DNA of 64,000 bases from Stanieria sp964562685 (GTDB taxonomy: Bacteria > Cyanobacteriota > Cyanobacteriia > Cyanobacteriales > Xenococcaceae): the NCBI GenBank assembly GCA_964562685.1, contig CAZLUP010000011.1, positions 1-64,000 on the forward strand, given 5' to 3'. A model generated the notes under the pieces. That model saw nothing but the letters and a program-made list of their open reading frames with translations. It made no database searches and was not told the DNA's origin. Within the stretch, counting starts at the first letter, position 1; every line of letters begins with the position of its first letter. This document shows positions 25,413 through 33,959 of the stretch, one piece after another. Made by a program: the position numbers and the translations under genes.

Positions 25413-27187
25413 TGACTCAAGTTACTCCTATTCAAGCTAAAAATCTGCAAAATAATAGGGCAACAATTTTTTATCAAGTTGCTATGCCTCAACCAGCATC
25501 TCATTTATTTGAAGTCCAGTTAGAGGTTTGTAATTGGCAAGCAGCGATATTAAATTTAAAAATGCCCGTGTGGACTCCTGGTTCTTATTTAGTTCGGGAA
25601 TATGCTAGGCACGTACAAGATTTTGTGGCTGAAAATAGTCAAAATAATCAAGCTTTAGTTAGTCAAAAAGTAAGTAAAAATCATTGGCAAATTAAGACAG
25701 AAAGTTGTTCAGAAATTAGGGTTAAATATCGAGTTTTTGCTCATGAACTTTCGGTCAGAACCAATCATTTAGATGAGACTCACGGTTATTTTAATGGTGC
25801 AGCTTTATTTTTCTTTATTCCAGGCTTAGAACAACAACCAGTTAAAGTTAAAATTATCCCTCCAAAAAATGATTGGCAAGTAACTACAACTTTAGCTGAA
25901 GTTTCAAGAAAAGAAAATATTTTTAAAGCTCAAGATTTTGATACCTTAGTTGATAGTCCTGTTGAAATTGGTAAACATCAAATTTATGATTTTGAAGTTC
26001 TCGGTAAACCTCATCAATTAGCTATTTGGGGTAAGGGTAATGCTAACCCCAACAAGATTATTGAAGATACCAAAAAAATTATTACCACTCAAGCAAAAAT
26101 TTATCAGGGATTACCTTACGAAAAGTATTTGTTTTTATTACATTTATCGGGTAGTGGTTATGGTGGTTTAGAACATAAAAATTCTTGTTCTTTAAATTAT
26201 CCCCGTTTTGGTTTTCGTTCTTTAGAACAATACAATCGTTTTATGCAGTTAGTTGCTCATGAATTTTTCCATTTATGGAATGTTAAAAGAATTCGTCCTC
26301 AAGCTTTAGAGAAATTTGACTACGAACAAGAAAATTACACCACTTCCTTATGGTTTTCTGAAGGAACAACTAGCTATTACGATGTTTTAATTCCTCTCCG
26401 TGCTGGTATTTATAATCGTAAAACTTGCTTGGAAAATCTCAGTAAAGATTTGACTCGTTATTTAACTATTCCTGGTAGAAACGTGCAGCCTTTAGCCGAA
26501 TCAAGTTTTGATGCTTGGATCAAACTTTATCGTCGTGATAGTAATAGTGATAATAATCAAATTTCTTATTATTTAAAAGGAGAATTAGTTTCTTTGCTTT
26601 TAGATTTATTAATTCGTGCCAAACATAATAATTCACGTTCCTTAGACGATGTGATGCGTTTGCTTTGGGAAAAATTTGGCAAACAAGAAATTGGTTTTAC
26701 AGAAGCACAATTACAAAATGCGATCGCATCAGTTGCCCAACAAGATTTGACTGACTTTTTTAATAAGTATCTTTATACAACTGTTGAGTTACCTTTTGCA
26801 GAATATCTCGAACCTTTTGGCTTATATATTAAACCAATTGTAGAAGAAGAACCAGTTCCTTATTTAGGCATAAAAGTACAAGCAGAAAATAGTAAGGAAG
26901 TTATTAAGTTTGTTGAAGCCAATTCACCCGCAGCAAGCGCAGGAATTGATGCCGATCATGAACTACTTGCGATCGATGGAATTAGAGTAACTTCTCAATC
27001 TTTAAACGAACGTCTCAAAGACTACCAAGTTGGTGATATCATTCAAGTCACTGTCTTCGATCAAGACGAACTTAAAACCTTATCTGTTACCCTAGCTCAA
27101 CCACAACCAACTCGCTATGAAATTGTGCGGATGGACAATATTTCTGAAGTACAACAACAAAATTTATCGGGATGGTTAGGTAACTAG
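25412..27187 (+). CDS. M61 family metallopeptidase with PDZ domain
   Basis: 591 residues, related to glycyl aminopeptidases. The N-terminal domain is beta-rich (FEVQLEVCNWQAAILNLKMP), the gluzincin core has HEFFH at residues 283-287 with a downstream Glu in FSEGTTSYYD as third zinc ligand, and the substrate-recognition GSGYGGLEHKNS lies at about 247-258. A PDZ domain covers about 485-570 (PYLGIKVQ, EANSPAASAGIDADHELLAIDG). No signal peptide, so cytoplasmic. Translationally coupled to the Crp-type regulator by a one-base overlap, an unusual pairing. Confidence 0.9.
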   Translation: MTQVTPIQAKNLQNNRATIFYQVAMPQPASHLFEVQLEVCNWQAAILNLKMPVWTPGSYLVREYARHVQDFVAENSQNNQALVSQKVSKNHWQIKTESCSEIRVKYRVFAHELSVRTNHLDETHGYFNGAALFFFIPGLEQQPVKVKIIPPKNDWQVTTTLAEVSRKENIFKAQDFDTLVDSPVEIGKHQIYDFEVLGKPHQLAIWGKGNANPNKIIEDTKKIITTQAKIYQGLPYEKYLFLLHLSGSGYGGLEHKNSCSLNYPRFGFRSLEQYNRFMQLVAHEFFHLWNVKRIRPQALEKFDYEQENYTTSLWFSEGTTSYYDVLIPLRAGIYNRKTCLENLSKDLTRYLTIPGRNVQPLAESSFDAWIKLYRRDSNSDNNQISYYLKGELVSLLLDLLIRAKHNNSRSLDDVMRLLWEKFGKQEIGFTEAQLQNAIASVAQQDLTDFFNKYLYTTVELPFAEYLEPFGLYIKPIVEEEPVPYLGIKVQAENSKEVIKFVEANSPAASAGIDADHELLAIDGIRVTSQSLNERLKDYQVGDIIQVTVFDQDELKTLSVTLAQPQPTRYEIVRMDNISEVQQQNLSGWLGN

Positions 27188-27306
27188 CAAAATTAGTAAA
27201 GTAAAGATCGCGATGAGGATGTCTGAGAAGTTTAAAATGTTTAATTTCCCAACATTCTCTCTAACTCAAGCAAGCGATCGCTATACGATCATAAAATATC
27301 ACTTGA

Positions 27307-28221
27307 ATGATGCATAATTTTCTTCCGATTGCCTATTTTCAAAACCAATTTGTTCCTTTTGAATCAGCTAATATTTCTATTGCTACCCATGCTTTACACT
27401 ATGGAACGGGAGCATTTGGTGGCTTAAGAGGTATTCCTGACCCAGAAAATGATCAACAAATTTTATTATTTAGATTAGATCGTCATTGTCAACGACTGAG
27501 TAGCAGTGCGAAGTTTCTTAACTACAATTTGCCTGCGGATAAAATCGAACAAATCATTACTGAGTTTGTTCAAAAAAATCAACCAAAAACATCTTTTTAT
27601 ATTCGTCCCTTTGTATATACTTCCGATTTAGGAATTGCACCTAGATTACATAATATTCAGAAAGACTTTTTTGTTTATGGTTTAGAATTAGGTGATTATT
27701 TATCCCCCGAAGGAATTAATTGTCGAATTAGTTCTTGGCATCGTCAAGAAGACCGCAGCTTACCTTTAAGAGGTAAAATTAGTGGGGCATATATTACTTC
27801 TTCCTTAGCAAAAACTGAAGCGGTAGAATCGGGATTTGATGAAGCAATTTTATTAAATTCTCAAGGCAAAGTTTGTGAAGCTTCAGGGATGAATATCTTT
27901 GTCGTGAGAAATGGCAAATTAATTACTCCTGGTTTCGACCAAGATATTTTAGAAGGTATTACTAGAGATAGTGTAATCACCATTGCCAAAGATTTGGGTA
28001 TCGAAATAATCGAACGTCCAGTAGATAAGACTGAATTATTAATTGCTGACGAAGTATTTTTAAGCGGTACTGCTGCCAAAATTACGCCAGTAAAAAGAAT
28101 TGAAAACTATCATCTTCCCGAACAAAAACCAATTACAGAAAAACTGAGAGAAAAATTAACAGCGATTACCGAAAATCGCGATTCAAACTATCAGCAATGG
28201 GTGTATAAAGTTAAAATTTAA
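27307..28221 (+). CDS. ilvE: Class IV aminotransferase, branched-chain type
   Basis: PLP enzyme interconverting branched-chain amino acids and 2-oxo acids. 304 residues: FVPFESANISIATHALHYGT, FGGLRGIPDPEND, RLDRHCQRLSSSAKFL, the Lys in RGKISGAYITSSLAKTEAVE that forms the PLP aldimine, DEAILLNSQGKVCEASGMNI, and the phosphate-binding LEGITRDSVI. The AFGGLRG start and SGAYITSSLAKTEA match cyanobacterial IlvE-like proteins. A second, unlinked ilvE in the genome cannot be excluded, so substrate range is inferred. Monocistronic. Confidence 0.85.
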   Translation: MMHNFLPIAYFQNQFVPFESANISIATHALHYGTGAFGGLRGIPDPENDQQILLFRLDRHCQRLSSSAKFLNYNLPADKIEQIITEFVQKNQPKTSFYIRPFVYTSDLGIAPRLHNIQKDFFVYGLELGDYLSPEGINCRISSWHRQEDRSLPLRGKISGAYITSSLAKTEAVESGFDEAILLNSQGKVCEASGMNIFVVRNGKLITPGFDQDILEGITRDSVITIAKDLGIEIIERPVDKTELLIADEVFLSGTAAKITPVKRIENYHLPEQKPITEKLREKLTAITENRDSNYQQWVYKVKI

Positions 28222-28431
28222 ATCTTTTAAATTATATCTTTGAGTGCAATTTTGGATAATTTGTGGCTCTTGCCAATAATTTTCTTTGATTCTAAAGTAA
28301 GAAAATAATTTGACAAGTCAAAGAATTGGGATTTAGTTCAAAGCAAGATTAGTTGTTAAAAATCAACTAGTAGAAAAATTATTTGAATAATATGATAGTT
28401 TTTTTATGACTACAGACAAACAAAATAATTC

Positions 28432-28590
28432 ATGGGTTTATTTACTAAAACTAATAATAATTTAAGCCTAAAATATATAGATTTATTTTGTGGTATCGGT
28501 GGTTTTAGGCTCGCAACAGAATTACAGAGTTTTGCCAAGAAAGAAATTATACAGAAATTCAGCCATCTGAATTATGGCAAACAAAAATAG
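28432..28590 (+). pseudogene. Remnant of a C5-cytosine DNA methyltransferase (N-terminal fragment)
   Basis: ATG at 28432 opens a 52-codon frame: MGLFTKTNNNLSLK then YIDLFCGIGGFRLATELQ and SFAKKEIIQKF..., stop at 28590. IDLFCGIGGFRLA is motif I (SAM-binding FxGxG) of DNA cytosine-5 methyltransferases, normally about 300-400 residues long. Everything after motif I, including the catalytic PCQ motif, is gone. It lies in a 442-bp spacer between ilvE and moaE with no restriction gene near. The rest of the spacer shows no gene. Confidence 0.7.
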
Positions 28591-28663
28591 CTGTTTCAAA
28601 TACTTAAATTTTTAACTAAATTTATAATCAAAACAACCAATAGTAAACAATTAAATAATCAAG

Positions 28664-29143
28664 ATGAATCTTACTCAGCTTAACTTCCCCAATCAAACCA
28701 AAACTCATCCTCAAGACAATTTTGCCATTACTTTTGCACCCTTATCCCTAGAAGAAGTTTATCGACTAGCAGACGATCCTGCTAATGGCGCAGTGATAGT
28801 GATGAGTGGTACAGTACGCAATCAAACTGGTGGTAAGCAAGTCTTATCTTTAGAATATCAGGCTTATGAACCAATGGCGATCGCGGTATTTCGCTCGATT
28901 GCAGCCCAAATTCGTCAACAATGGCAAGCTACTAATCGAGTAGTCATCCATCATCGTGTCGGACATTTAGAGATAGGAGATATTAGTGTTTTAGTGGCAG
29001 TCGGTTGTCCCCATCGTGCCGAAGCGTTTGAAGCCTGTCGTTATGCCATTGATACCCTTAAACATAATGCCCCAATTTGGAAAAAAGAGTATTTTCAAGA
29101 AGCTGATGGGCAAATTACCACTCAATGGGTAAATTGTTGTTGA
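28664..29143 (+). CDS. moaE: Molybdopterin synthase catalytic subunit
   Basis: Inserts sulfur from MoaD thiocarboxylate into precursor Z to form molybdopterin. 159 residues: ITFAPLSLEEVYRLADDPAN, GAVIVMSGTVRNQTGGKQVL, LEYQAYEPMA, HHRVGHLEIGDISVLVAVG, PHRAEAFEACRYAIDTLKH and NAPIWKKEYF, with the catalytic-site Lys in APIWKKE. No moaD lies beside it. Length and motif order are canonical. Confidence 0.93.
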   Translation: MNLTQLNFPNQTKTHPQDNFAITFAPLSLEEVYRLADDPANGAVIVMSGTVRNQTGGKQVLSLEYQAYEPMAIAVFRSIAAQIRQQWQATNRVVIHHRVGHLEIGDISVLVAVGCPHRAEAFEACRYAIDTLKHNAPIWKKEYFQEADGQITTQWVNCC

Positions 29144-29167
29144 GTCTAAATCTTTTTACTTTAAGCT

Positions 29168-30922
29168 TCAAATATCTAATCTCACTTTTCCGACTGGTTT
29201 AGCCAGACAAGTTAAAATATAGCCTTCTTCACAATCAACAACATCATCATCATCGTAAACTACCTCTCCTGATAATTTTTTAACCTTACAATGACCACAA
29301 AGCCCCATACCACAACCATGAGGTAGAGTGACATTTTGAGCTTGGGCTGCTTCTAAAATAGAAGAATCGCGATCTCGCCCTTGGCGAGGCGCGAAGCGAT
29401 CGCAACTAATAGCTTGACCAGATTTAGCCAACCAAACTATTGGTGCTGGAGTATTATTTTTGGGAGTGGCAGCAACTGAATTATTTTGAGAAGGAAAAGG
29501 AATTACTTCAGTACTAACAGCTTTACCAGAAGTAGGCAGAATTGAAAGAGGAGGAAGATGATGAGCTTCACAAGCTGATGAAGAGGAGTGTCTAGGGACT
29601 TGAGAGTTAAAATTTGATTCTAGCTTTTTGCTTCGATTAATCTCGTTAGAAGAAACCTGACTATTTTGAATTTTTGGAGTAAGAAAAGATTCAGTTGCAG
29701 ATAAAGCAGTACTAACTCTTGAAATTGGTAATTGAGCTACCGAATTAGCAAATTTTTGTTCTCGTTCAATATCACAGCTTTCTTCATAATAGTTTTCCAT
29801 CGGAAAATCCATCTCTTCTAATGAAGATTTAACTGAGGTTAAAAAAGAATTCGATCCGCAGACATAAACATGACGTTCCTCAAAATCTGGCGCAATCATA
29901 GATAACATTGAGGTATTTAAGCGACCGGTATAACCGAACCAAGCTTTACTTAATTCGGGACGAGTAATCGTAACTGCTAGTTTAAAGTTAGGATATCTAG
30001 CTGCCATCAATTCTAATTCAGAACGAAAAATCACATCCTGAGGACTACGCGCACTATGACAAAAGATAATATCTACTTCAGAAACAGTATCACAAAGCCA
30101 GCGAGACATCGACATCAGGGGATTAATTCCACTACCAGCCGAAATGAATAGTAATTTGGGGGCGGGATTAGTAAAACAACTAAATTTGCCTATTGGTCCT
30201 TTAATTTTAACTTTATTGCCGATTTTAAGCTGGTCATGCAACCAATTACTCACTAAATCTGATGATTGATTGGGTTGTTCGGTAGAGGTAGAAACTCGTT
30301 TAACGGTGAGATCGAGAGTATGAGGGCGAGAAGGCGAGGAAGAAATCGAATAAGAACGTTTAATCGGTTTGCCATCAATTTCTAGTTTAAGAGTAATAAA
30401 TTGCCCTGGTTGATAAGTAAATAAAACTGGCGGTTCAGCTACAAACCTAAAAGTTTTGACATCATCAGTTTCTGAAATAATTTGCACGCAACGAACTATA
30501 AGTTCTCCTTTAGTCCAACGATTAATAGATGTAGGTTCGATGGTTGCTAAAGGCATATAGTTTTTAGGAGTAGATGGATTAGGAGGGGTACTAATGTTAA
30601 TTTCACTAACTGATTTAATCCATAAAAGATGAGAACCAAGATTCAGACTATCAGAAGGATTGAGGGGATAATTTTGATTAACTGTGGTCAATTCATTATT
30701 GAGCCTCGAACCATTTCTACTGCCAAGATCGGTATAGTAATAGTTACCATTTTTAAAAGTGATTTTGCCGTGAATTCTACTAACTAGGGAATCTTGCAGT
30801 ACGATACAACAGCGTTCCTCTCTGCCAATCAAACATTCCTGATTGAGCATTTTTTCAGGCGTAATATAAATAGTGGTAATTTTTTGGGGTTGTTTGCTGT
30901 TGACAATAATAATTTCTGGCAT
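29168..30922 (-). CDS. FHA / ferredoxin reductase / [2Fe-2S] fusion protein
   Basis: The start is the ATG at 30922 (MPEIIIVNSKQPQ), preceded by AAGGA 9 nt upstream; an ATG 30 bp further up lacks this. 584 residues. Order: FHA domain (about 20-95: LIGREERCCIVL, SRIHGKITF, LGSRNGSRLNN), flavin-reductase FAD domain (about 150-250: YQPGQFITLKLEI, RSYSISSSPSRP), NAD domain (FISAGSGINPLMSMSRWL, VYVCGSNSFL), a 100-residue disordered linker, and a C-terminal plant-type ferredoxin (PHGCGMGLCGHC then LTC). FHA binds phosphothreonine, so reductase activity may be localised by phosphorylation. An in-frame palindromic insert lies at 29368-29403. Confidence 0.88.
   Translation of the reverse strand: MPEIIIVNSKQPQKITTIYITPEKMLNQECLIGREERCCIVLQDSLVSRIHGKITFKNGNYYYTDLGSRNGSRLNNELTTVNQNYPLNPSDSLNLGSHLLWIKSVSEINISTPPNPSTPKNYMPLATIEPTSINRWTKGELIVRCVQIISETDDVKTFRFVAEPPVLFTYQPGQFITLKLEIDGKPIKRSYSISSSPSRPHTLDLTVKRVSTSTEQPNQSSDLVSNWLHDQLKIGNKVKIKGPIGKFSCFTNPAPKLLFISAGSGINPLMSMSRWLCDTVSEVDIIFCHSARSPQDVIFRSELELMAARYPNFKLAVTITRPELSKAWFGYTGRLNTSMLSMIAPDFEERHVYVCGSNSFLTSVKSSLEEMDFPMENYYEESCDIEREQKFANSVAQLPISRVSTALSATESFLTPKIQNSQVSSNEINRSKKLESNFNSQVPRHSSSSACEAHHLPPLSILPTSGKAVSTEVIPFPSQNNSVAATPKNNTPAPIVWLAKSGQAISCDRFAPRQGRDRDSSILEAAQAQNVTLPHGCGMGLCGHCKVKKLSGEVVYDDDDVVDCEEGYILTCLAKPVGKVRLDI
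29368..29403. repeat. HIP1-bearing palindromic insert inside the fusion gene
   Basis: 36 bp (12 codons) rich in G+C in an AT-rich gene: a CTCGCC-CTT-GGCGAG hairpin flanked by GCGAT on one side and the HIP1 octamer GCGATCGC on the other. It encodes DRFAPRQGRDRD, placed just before the conserved SSILEAA of the ferredoxin domain, where homologous ferredoxin domains have a few loop residues. It resembles dispersed small repeats of cyanobacteria that insert in frame. Confidence 0.65.
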
Positions 30923-31085
30923 CGGTTTTTCCTTAAGATGTTTTGGGGGCAAAAAAAAGATAGGTATTAAATTGTTAGTGGATTATTTTAGTTGAGATGA
31001 ACTAAAGTGTAATTTAGTTGTTTGAATGTTATCTCAATCAAAAGGTTTATATTGCTATTACGTTAAAGTAGCCAAAAATTATGCA

Positions 31086-31817
31086 TTATCTACTTAAAGC
31101 AATTTCTGTTGAATCTTGACAGCGTATTTGAAGTTCAGTGACAAGCGACATCAACTGTTCGATGGTAAAAGATTGATATTTTTCTTGTCTTAAAAGATGT
31201 AGTAACTTCTCTAAAGTAGAAGTCCCTGCATGAGATTGATTGAAAATATTAAAAGCAGTTTCTTTAACAAGCTCGTTAATTAAGGATTCGCTTAGTAAAA
31301 GATGGGCTTGAGTTTTCGCTAATTGAGAATTGAGTTGATTGAGAGCATAAAGACTAGCAGCTTGAATAACAGGATTAGATTCTTGTAATAATTCTCTGAG
31401 AACTTGTTCTGTTACTGCTGAAGTCAGATAAGTTTTGCCTAACGGATTGGTTTGTTCTCTAACAAATGCTATCAATTCGCGTTCACAGGGATGAAAATCA
31501 GGATGTAATTCTTGAAAAATTGCTCGACTAAGACGTTGTTGCCAATGAGTAGTTTGAGCTTGAAAAATTAGAGTTATTGCCTCTCTAGCTAAAATACCAA
31601 TGCGTCTAGCTAACTGTATTACTTCTGGTTCATCATCAAGCATTTCTAAAATAGCTAGTAAAGAGGTAATGATTAGTTGTTGTTTAGTTAAAAGAAATTT
31701 ACGCAACAATACAAACACAGGATTATGATCTTGAAATCTTAGATTGTTTAAAATTTGATAGCGAGAAGCCTCTACTTCTAAAAGTGCTAATAATTTTTCT
31801 GCCTCAAGAATGCTCAT
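31086..31817 (-). CDS. Helical hypothetical protein, HEAT-like
   Basis: 243 residues, almost all alpha-helix, Leu/Gln/Glu-rich, no membrane segment or signal. A HEAT-like helical pair is visible at about residues 137-165 (VLRELLQESNPVIQAASLYA), and the tail STLEKLLHLLRQEKYQSFTI resembles the junction before a cyclic-nucleotide domain in longer cyanobacterial HEAT proteins. It may therefore be a fragment or a domain freed from such a protein; I cannot name a function. Isolated, minus strand, upstream of the fusion gene at 29168 with a 163-bp spacer. Confidence 0.6.
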   Translation of the reverse strand: MSILEAEKLLALLEVEASRYQILNNLRFQDHNPVFVLLRKFLLTKQQLIITSLLAILEMLDDEPEVIQLARRIGILAREAITLIFQAQTTHWQQRLSRAIFQELHPDFHPCERELIAFVREQTNPLGKTYLTSAVTEQVLRELLQESNPVIQAASLYALNQLNSQLAKTQAHLLLSESLINELVKETAFNIFNQSHAGTSTLEKLLHLLRQEKYQSFTIEQLMSLVTELQIRCQDSTEIALSR

Positions 31818-32073
31818 CCCCCAAATAATCCTTTTGTCACATAAATTTTTTTTAGGGTGTACTGAAATGATTTATGCAGTTGTAGAGAGGTTAATATTAA
31901 TTCTTTGTTGGTGATTAGTAACCAAGATTTGTTTTAGCTCTGAAAATCATCATCTAAAAAAAACTTGACAAAAAAACATTTCCAAAGTATCCATGAACTT
32001 GACATACACTTTTCACAGATTTGTCATTTCGGTAAATTATTTTGAAAATGATCCTTGCAAATGAAAATAGATC

Positions 32074-32280
32074 ATGAATACACAAATCTCTAAAAGCTGG
32101 TGGCAACAATATCGGGAAGCTGCTCGTCGTTCTAGACTATACCAAGAAGTTTTAATCTTGTTGCACGGTCAACAAGATAAGGCTCAAAAACTAATTAACT
32201 TAGAAAAAAGTAAACATCCTGGTCACTTAGAAAGCTGGTATTTAGATAAAGTTATTTACGAATTAACCAAAGAAGCCTAA
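32074..32280 (+). CDS. Small conserved hypothetical protein, 68 residues
   Basis: MNTQISKSWWQQYREAARRS ... GQQDKAQKLINLEKSKHPG ... ESWYLDKVIYELTKEA: a compact, basic, fully helical small protein with Trp at 9, 10 and near residue 51. No signal or membrane segment. The pattern (long amphipathic helices, no low complexity) and normal codon usage suggest a genuine gene, probably conserved in cyanobacteria; function unknown. It is flanked by convergent and divergent neighbours and stands alone. Confidence 0.65.
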   Translation: MNTQISKSWWQQYREAARRSRLYQEVLILLHGQQDKAQKLINLEKSKHPGHLESWYLDKVIYELTKEA

Positions 32281-32311
32281 TTTTAAGCAAGGAGTTGAGA
32301 GCAATATTGGC

Positions 32312-33811
32312 TCACTCTGGTGATTGATTAGGATACCAAGAATTGGGTTTTTCGGCTGCCTTAAATTTTCTTCTAGGATTAATTTGATTAGAAGAAGGAA
32401 AAGACAGGAGTTCTAGTTGATGAGATGAAGTAGGTTGTTCTGGTGATTCTCCTCTGCGACGTTGAGAGGTTTTTTCTTCGCTAGTATTTTCTGTAACTAC
32501 TTCATAAAGAATTGCTTGTTTGTTTTGAATGTTTCCTTTTCGCAAGACTCTGCCAAGTCGCTGAATATATTCTCTAGTCGAACCAGTTCCCGATAGAATA
32601 ATGGCAATTCTGGCATCGGGTACGTCTACTCCTTCATTAAGGACGTGCGAAGCGATCAAAATTTTAAATTCTCCTGCTTTATAACGCTTCAGAATTTCAT
32701 GTCGCTCTTTAACTGGAGTTTGATAAGTAATGGCAGGAATCAAAAATTCTTGAGAAATACGATATACCGTAGCATTATCGTTAGTAAAAATCAGAATCTT
32801 TTCAGGATAATGTTTAGTAATTAGATCGACTAATACTCTTAATTTGGCATCTGTACCCAGAGCAATTTCTTTCGCTTCTCGATGAGCTAACATGGCTGCT
32901 CTTCCTTGTGGCGATCGCGTACTGGCTTGGACGAATAATTGCCAACCTTCTAAACTTCCGAGTGAGATATTTGCTTGACGTAAAAAGTCGTTGCGAGTTT
33001 GGATCGCTCGATCATAGGTTTGCTGTTCTTTTTGGGATAATTTGACTTTAATCTGAATGATTTTATGAGAGGCTAGAGTATTTCCAGCTAGTTCCTTGGC
33101 TGTTTTGCGATAAATTACTTTACCAATTAAAGTATCCAAAAAACGATGGTTGCCATCGGTGCGTTCGGGGGTGGCAGTTAAACCTAAGCGATAAGGTGCG
33201 ATCGCATATTCGGCAATGACTCGAAAAAAATCTGTCGGTAAATGATGACATTCATCAAAGACAATTAAGGCATATTTATTACCTAAAGTTTCGGCGTGAA
33301 TGGCTGCACTATTATAAGTAGCAATTAAAATTGGAGAGCGATCGCGAGAACCCCCGCCTAACAATCCTACTTCAACATCGGGAAAAGCCGATTCAATTTG
33401 AGCATACCACTGATGCATCAAGTCTAAAGTAGGAACGACTACTAATGTAGTACGAGGAGTGGCTTGCATTGCCAGTTGAGCCAAATAAGTTTTTCCTCCC
33501 GCCGTAGGTAAAACTACGACTCCTTGTCGTTGAGATTGTTTCCAAGCGAGTAATGCTTCTTGTTGATGGGGATAGGGTTCGATTTCCACACAAGAATTCA
33601 ATTCTAGGGCATAAAAATCCTTGGCATCATCAATAAATTGTGATTCTTCTGCTTGCAAAGCTTCTACCAAAGGACGATAGTAAATAGCTGGGATACGAAA
33701 CTTTTCAATGCGATCGTCCCAAATGGCATATTCTAGCCATAACTTACCTCTTGGTGGAGGATGCAGAATCAAAGTACCTCGGTCAAATTTTAATTGGGAG
33801 ATGCGAGGCAT
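32312..33811 (-). CDS. XPB/Ssl2-like superfamily 2 DNA helicase
   Basis: 499 residues. N-terminal damage-recognition-like region (PRISQLKFDRGTLILHPPPR), then the helicase core: Q-region YPHQQEALLAW, motif I LPTAGGKT (about residues 100-107), motif Ia VVVPTLDLMHQW, motif II DECHH, motif III GLTATPERTDG, motif V ASHVLNEGVDVPDA, motif VI QRLGRVLRKGN. The C-terminal 60 residues are polar and low complexity (TSQRRRGESPEQPTSSHQLE). Bacterial homologues are DNA-repair-associated helicases; the exact role is not established. Monocistronic. Confidence 0.85.
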   Translation of the reverse strand: MPRISQLKFDRGTLILHPPPRGKLWLEYAIWDDRIEKFRIPAIYYRPLVEALQAEESQFIDDAKDFYALELNSCVEIEPYPHQQEALLAWKQSQRQGVVVLPTAGGKTYLAQLAMQATPRTTLVVVPTLDLMHQWYAQIESAFPDVEVGLLGGGSRDRSPILIATYNSAAIHAETLGNKYALIVFDECHHLPTDFFRVIAEYAIAPYRLGLTATPERTDGNHRFLDTLIGKVIYRKTAKELAGNTLASHKIIQIKVKLSQKEQQTYDRAIQTRNDFLRQANISLGSLEGWQLFVQASTRSPQGRAAMLAHREAKEIALGTDAKLRVLVDLITKHYPEKILIFTNDNATVYRISQEFLIPAITYQTPVKERHEILKRYKAGEFKILIASHVLNEGVDVPDARIAIILSGTGSTREYIQRLGRVLRKGNIQNKQAILYEVVTENTSEEKTSQRRRGESPEQPTSSHQLELLSFPSSNQINPRRKFKAAEKPNSWYPNQSPE

Positions 33812-33876
33812 ATCTAAGTTAACAGTTGTGACTAATAGTTGTTTGTCATTTGTGTGCTAGTATCTTCGGCGATTAA

Positions 33877-33904
33877 ATGACCAATGACCAATGACCAATG
33901 ACTA
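33877..33904. repeat. Heptamer tandem repeat (TGACCAA type)
   Basis: Four copies of the ATGACCA heptamer (ATGACCA-ATGACCA-ATGACCA-ATGACTA) in the 148-bp spacer between the response-regulator and helicase genes. The same unit as the tract at 15385-15419. Nothing else is seen in the spacer. Confidence 0.85.
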
Positions 33905-33959
33905 ATTATTAGTTTAAATCAACTGTTTACTCTTAATTGTTTCTTGACTGATAAACTTG

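Noticed and set aside
26280..26300. HEFFH of the M61 protein as sign of a thermolysin-like secreted protease
   Set aside because: No signal peptide, and the GSGYGGLEHKNS segment plus PDZ domain identify the M61 family.
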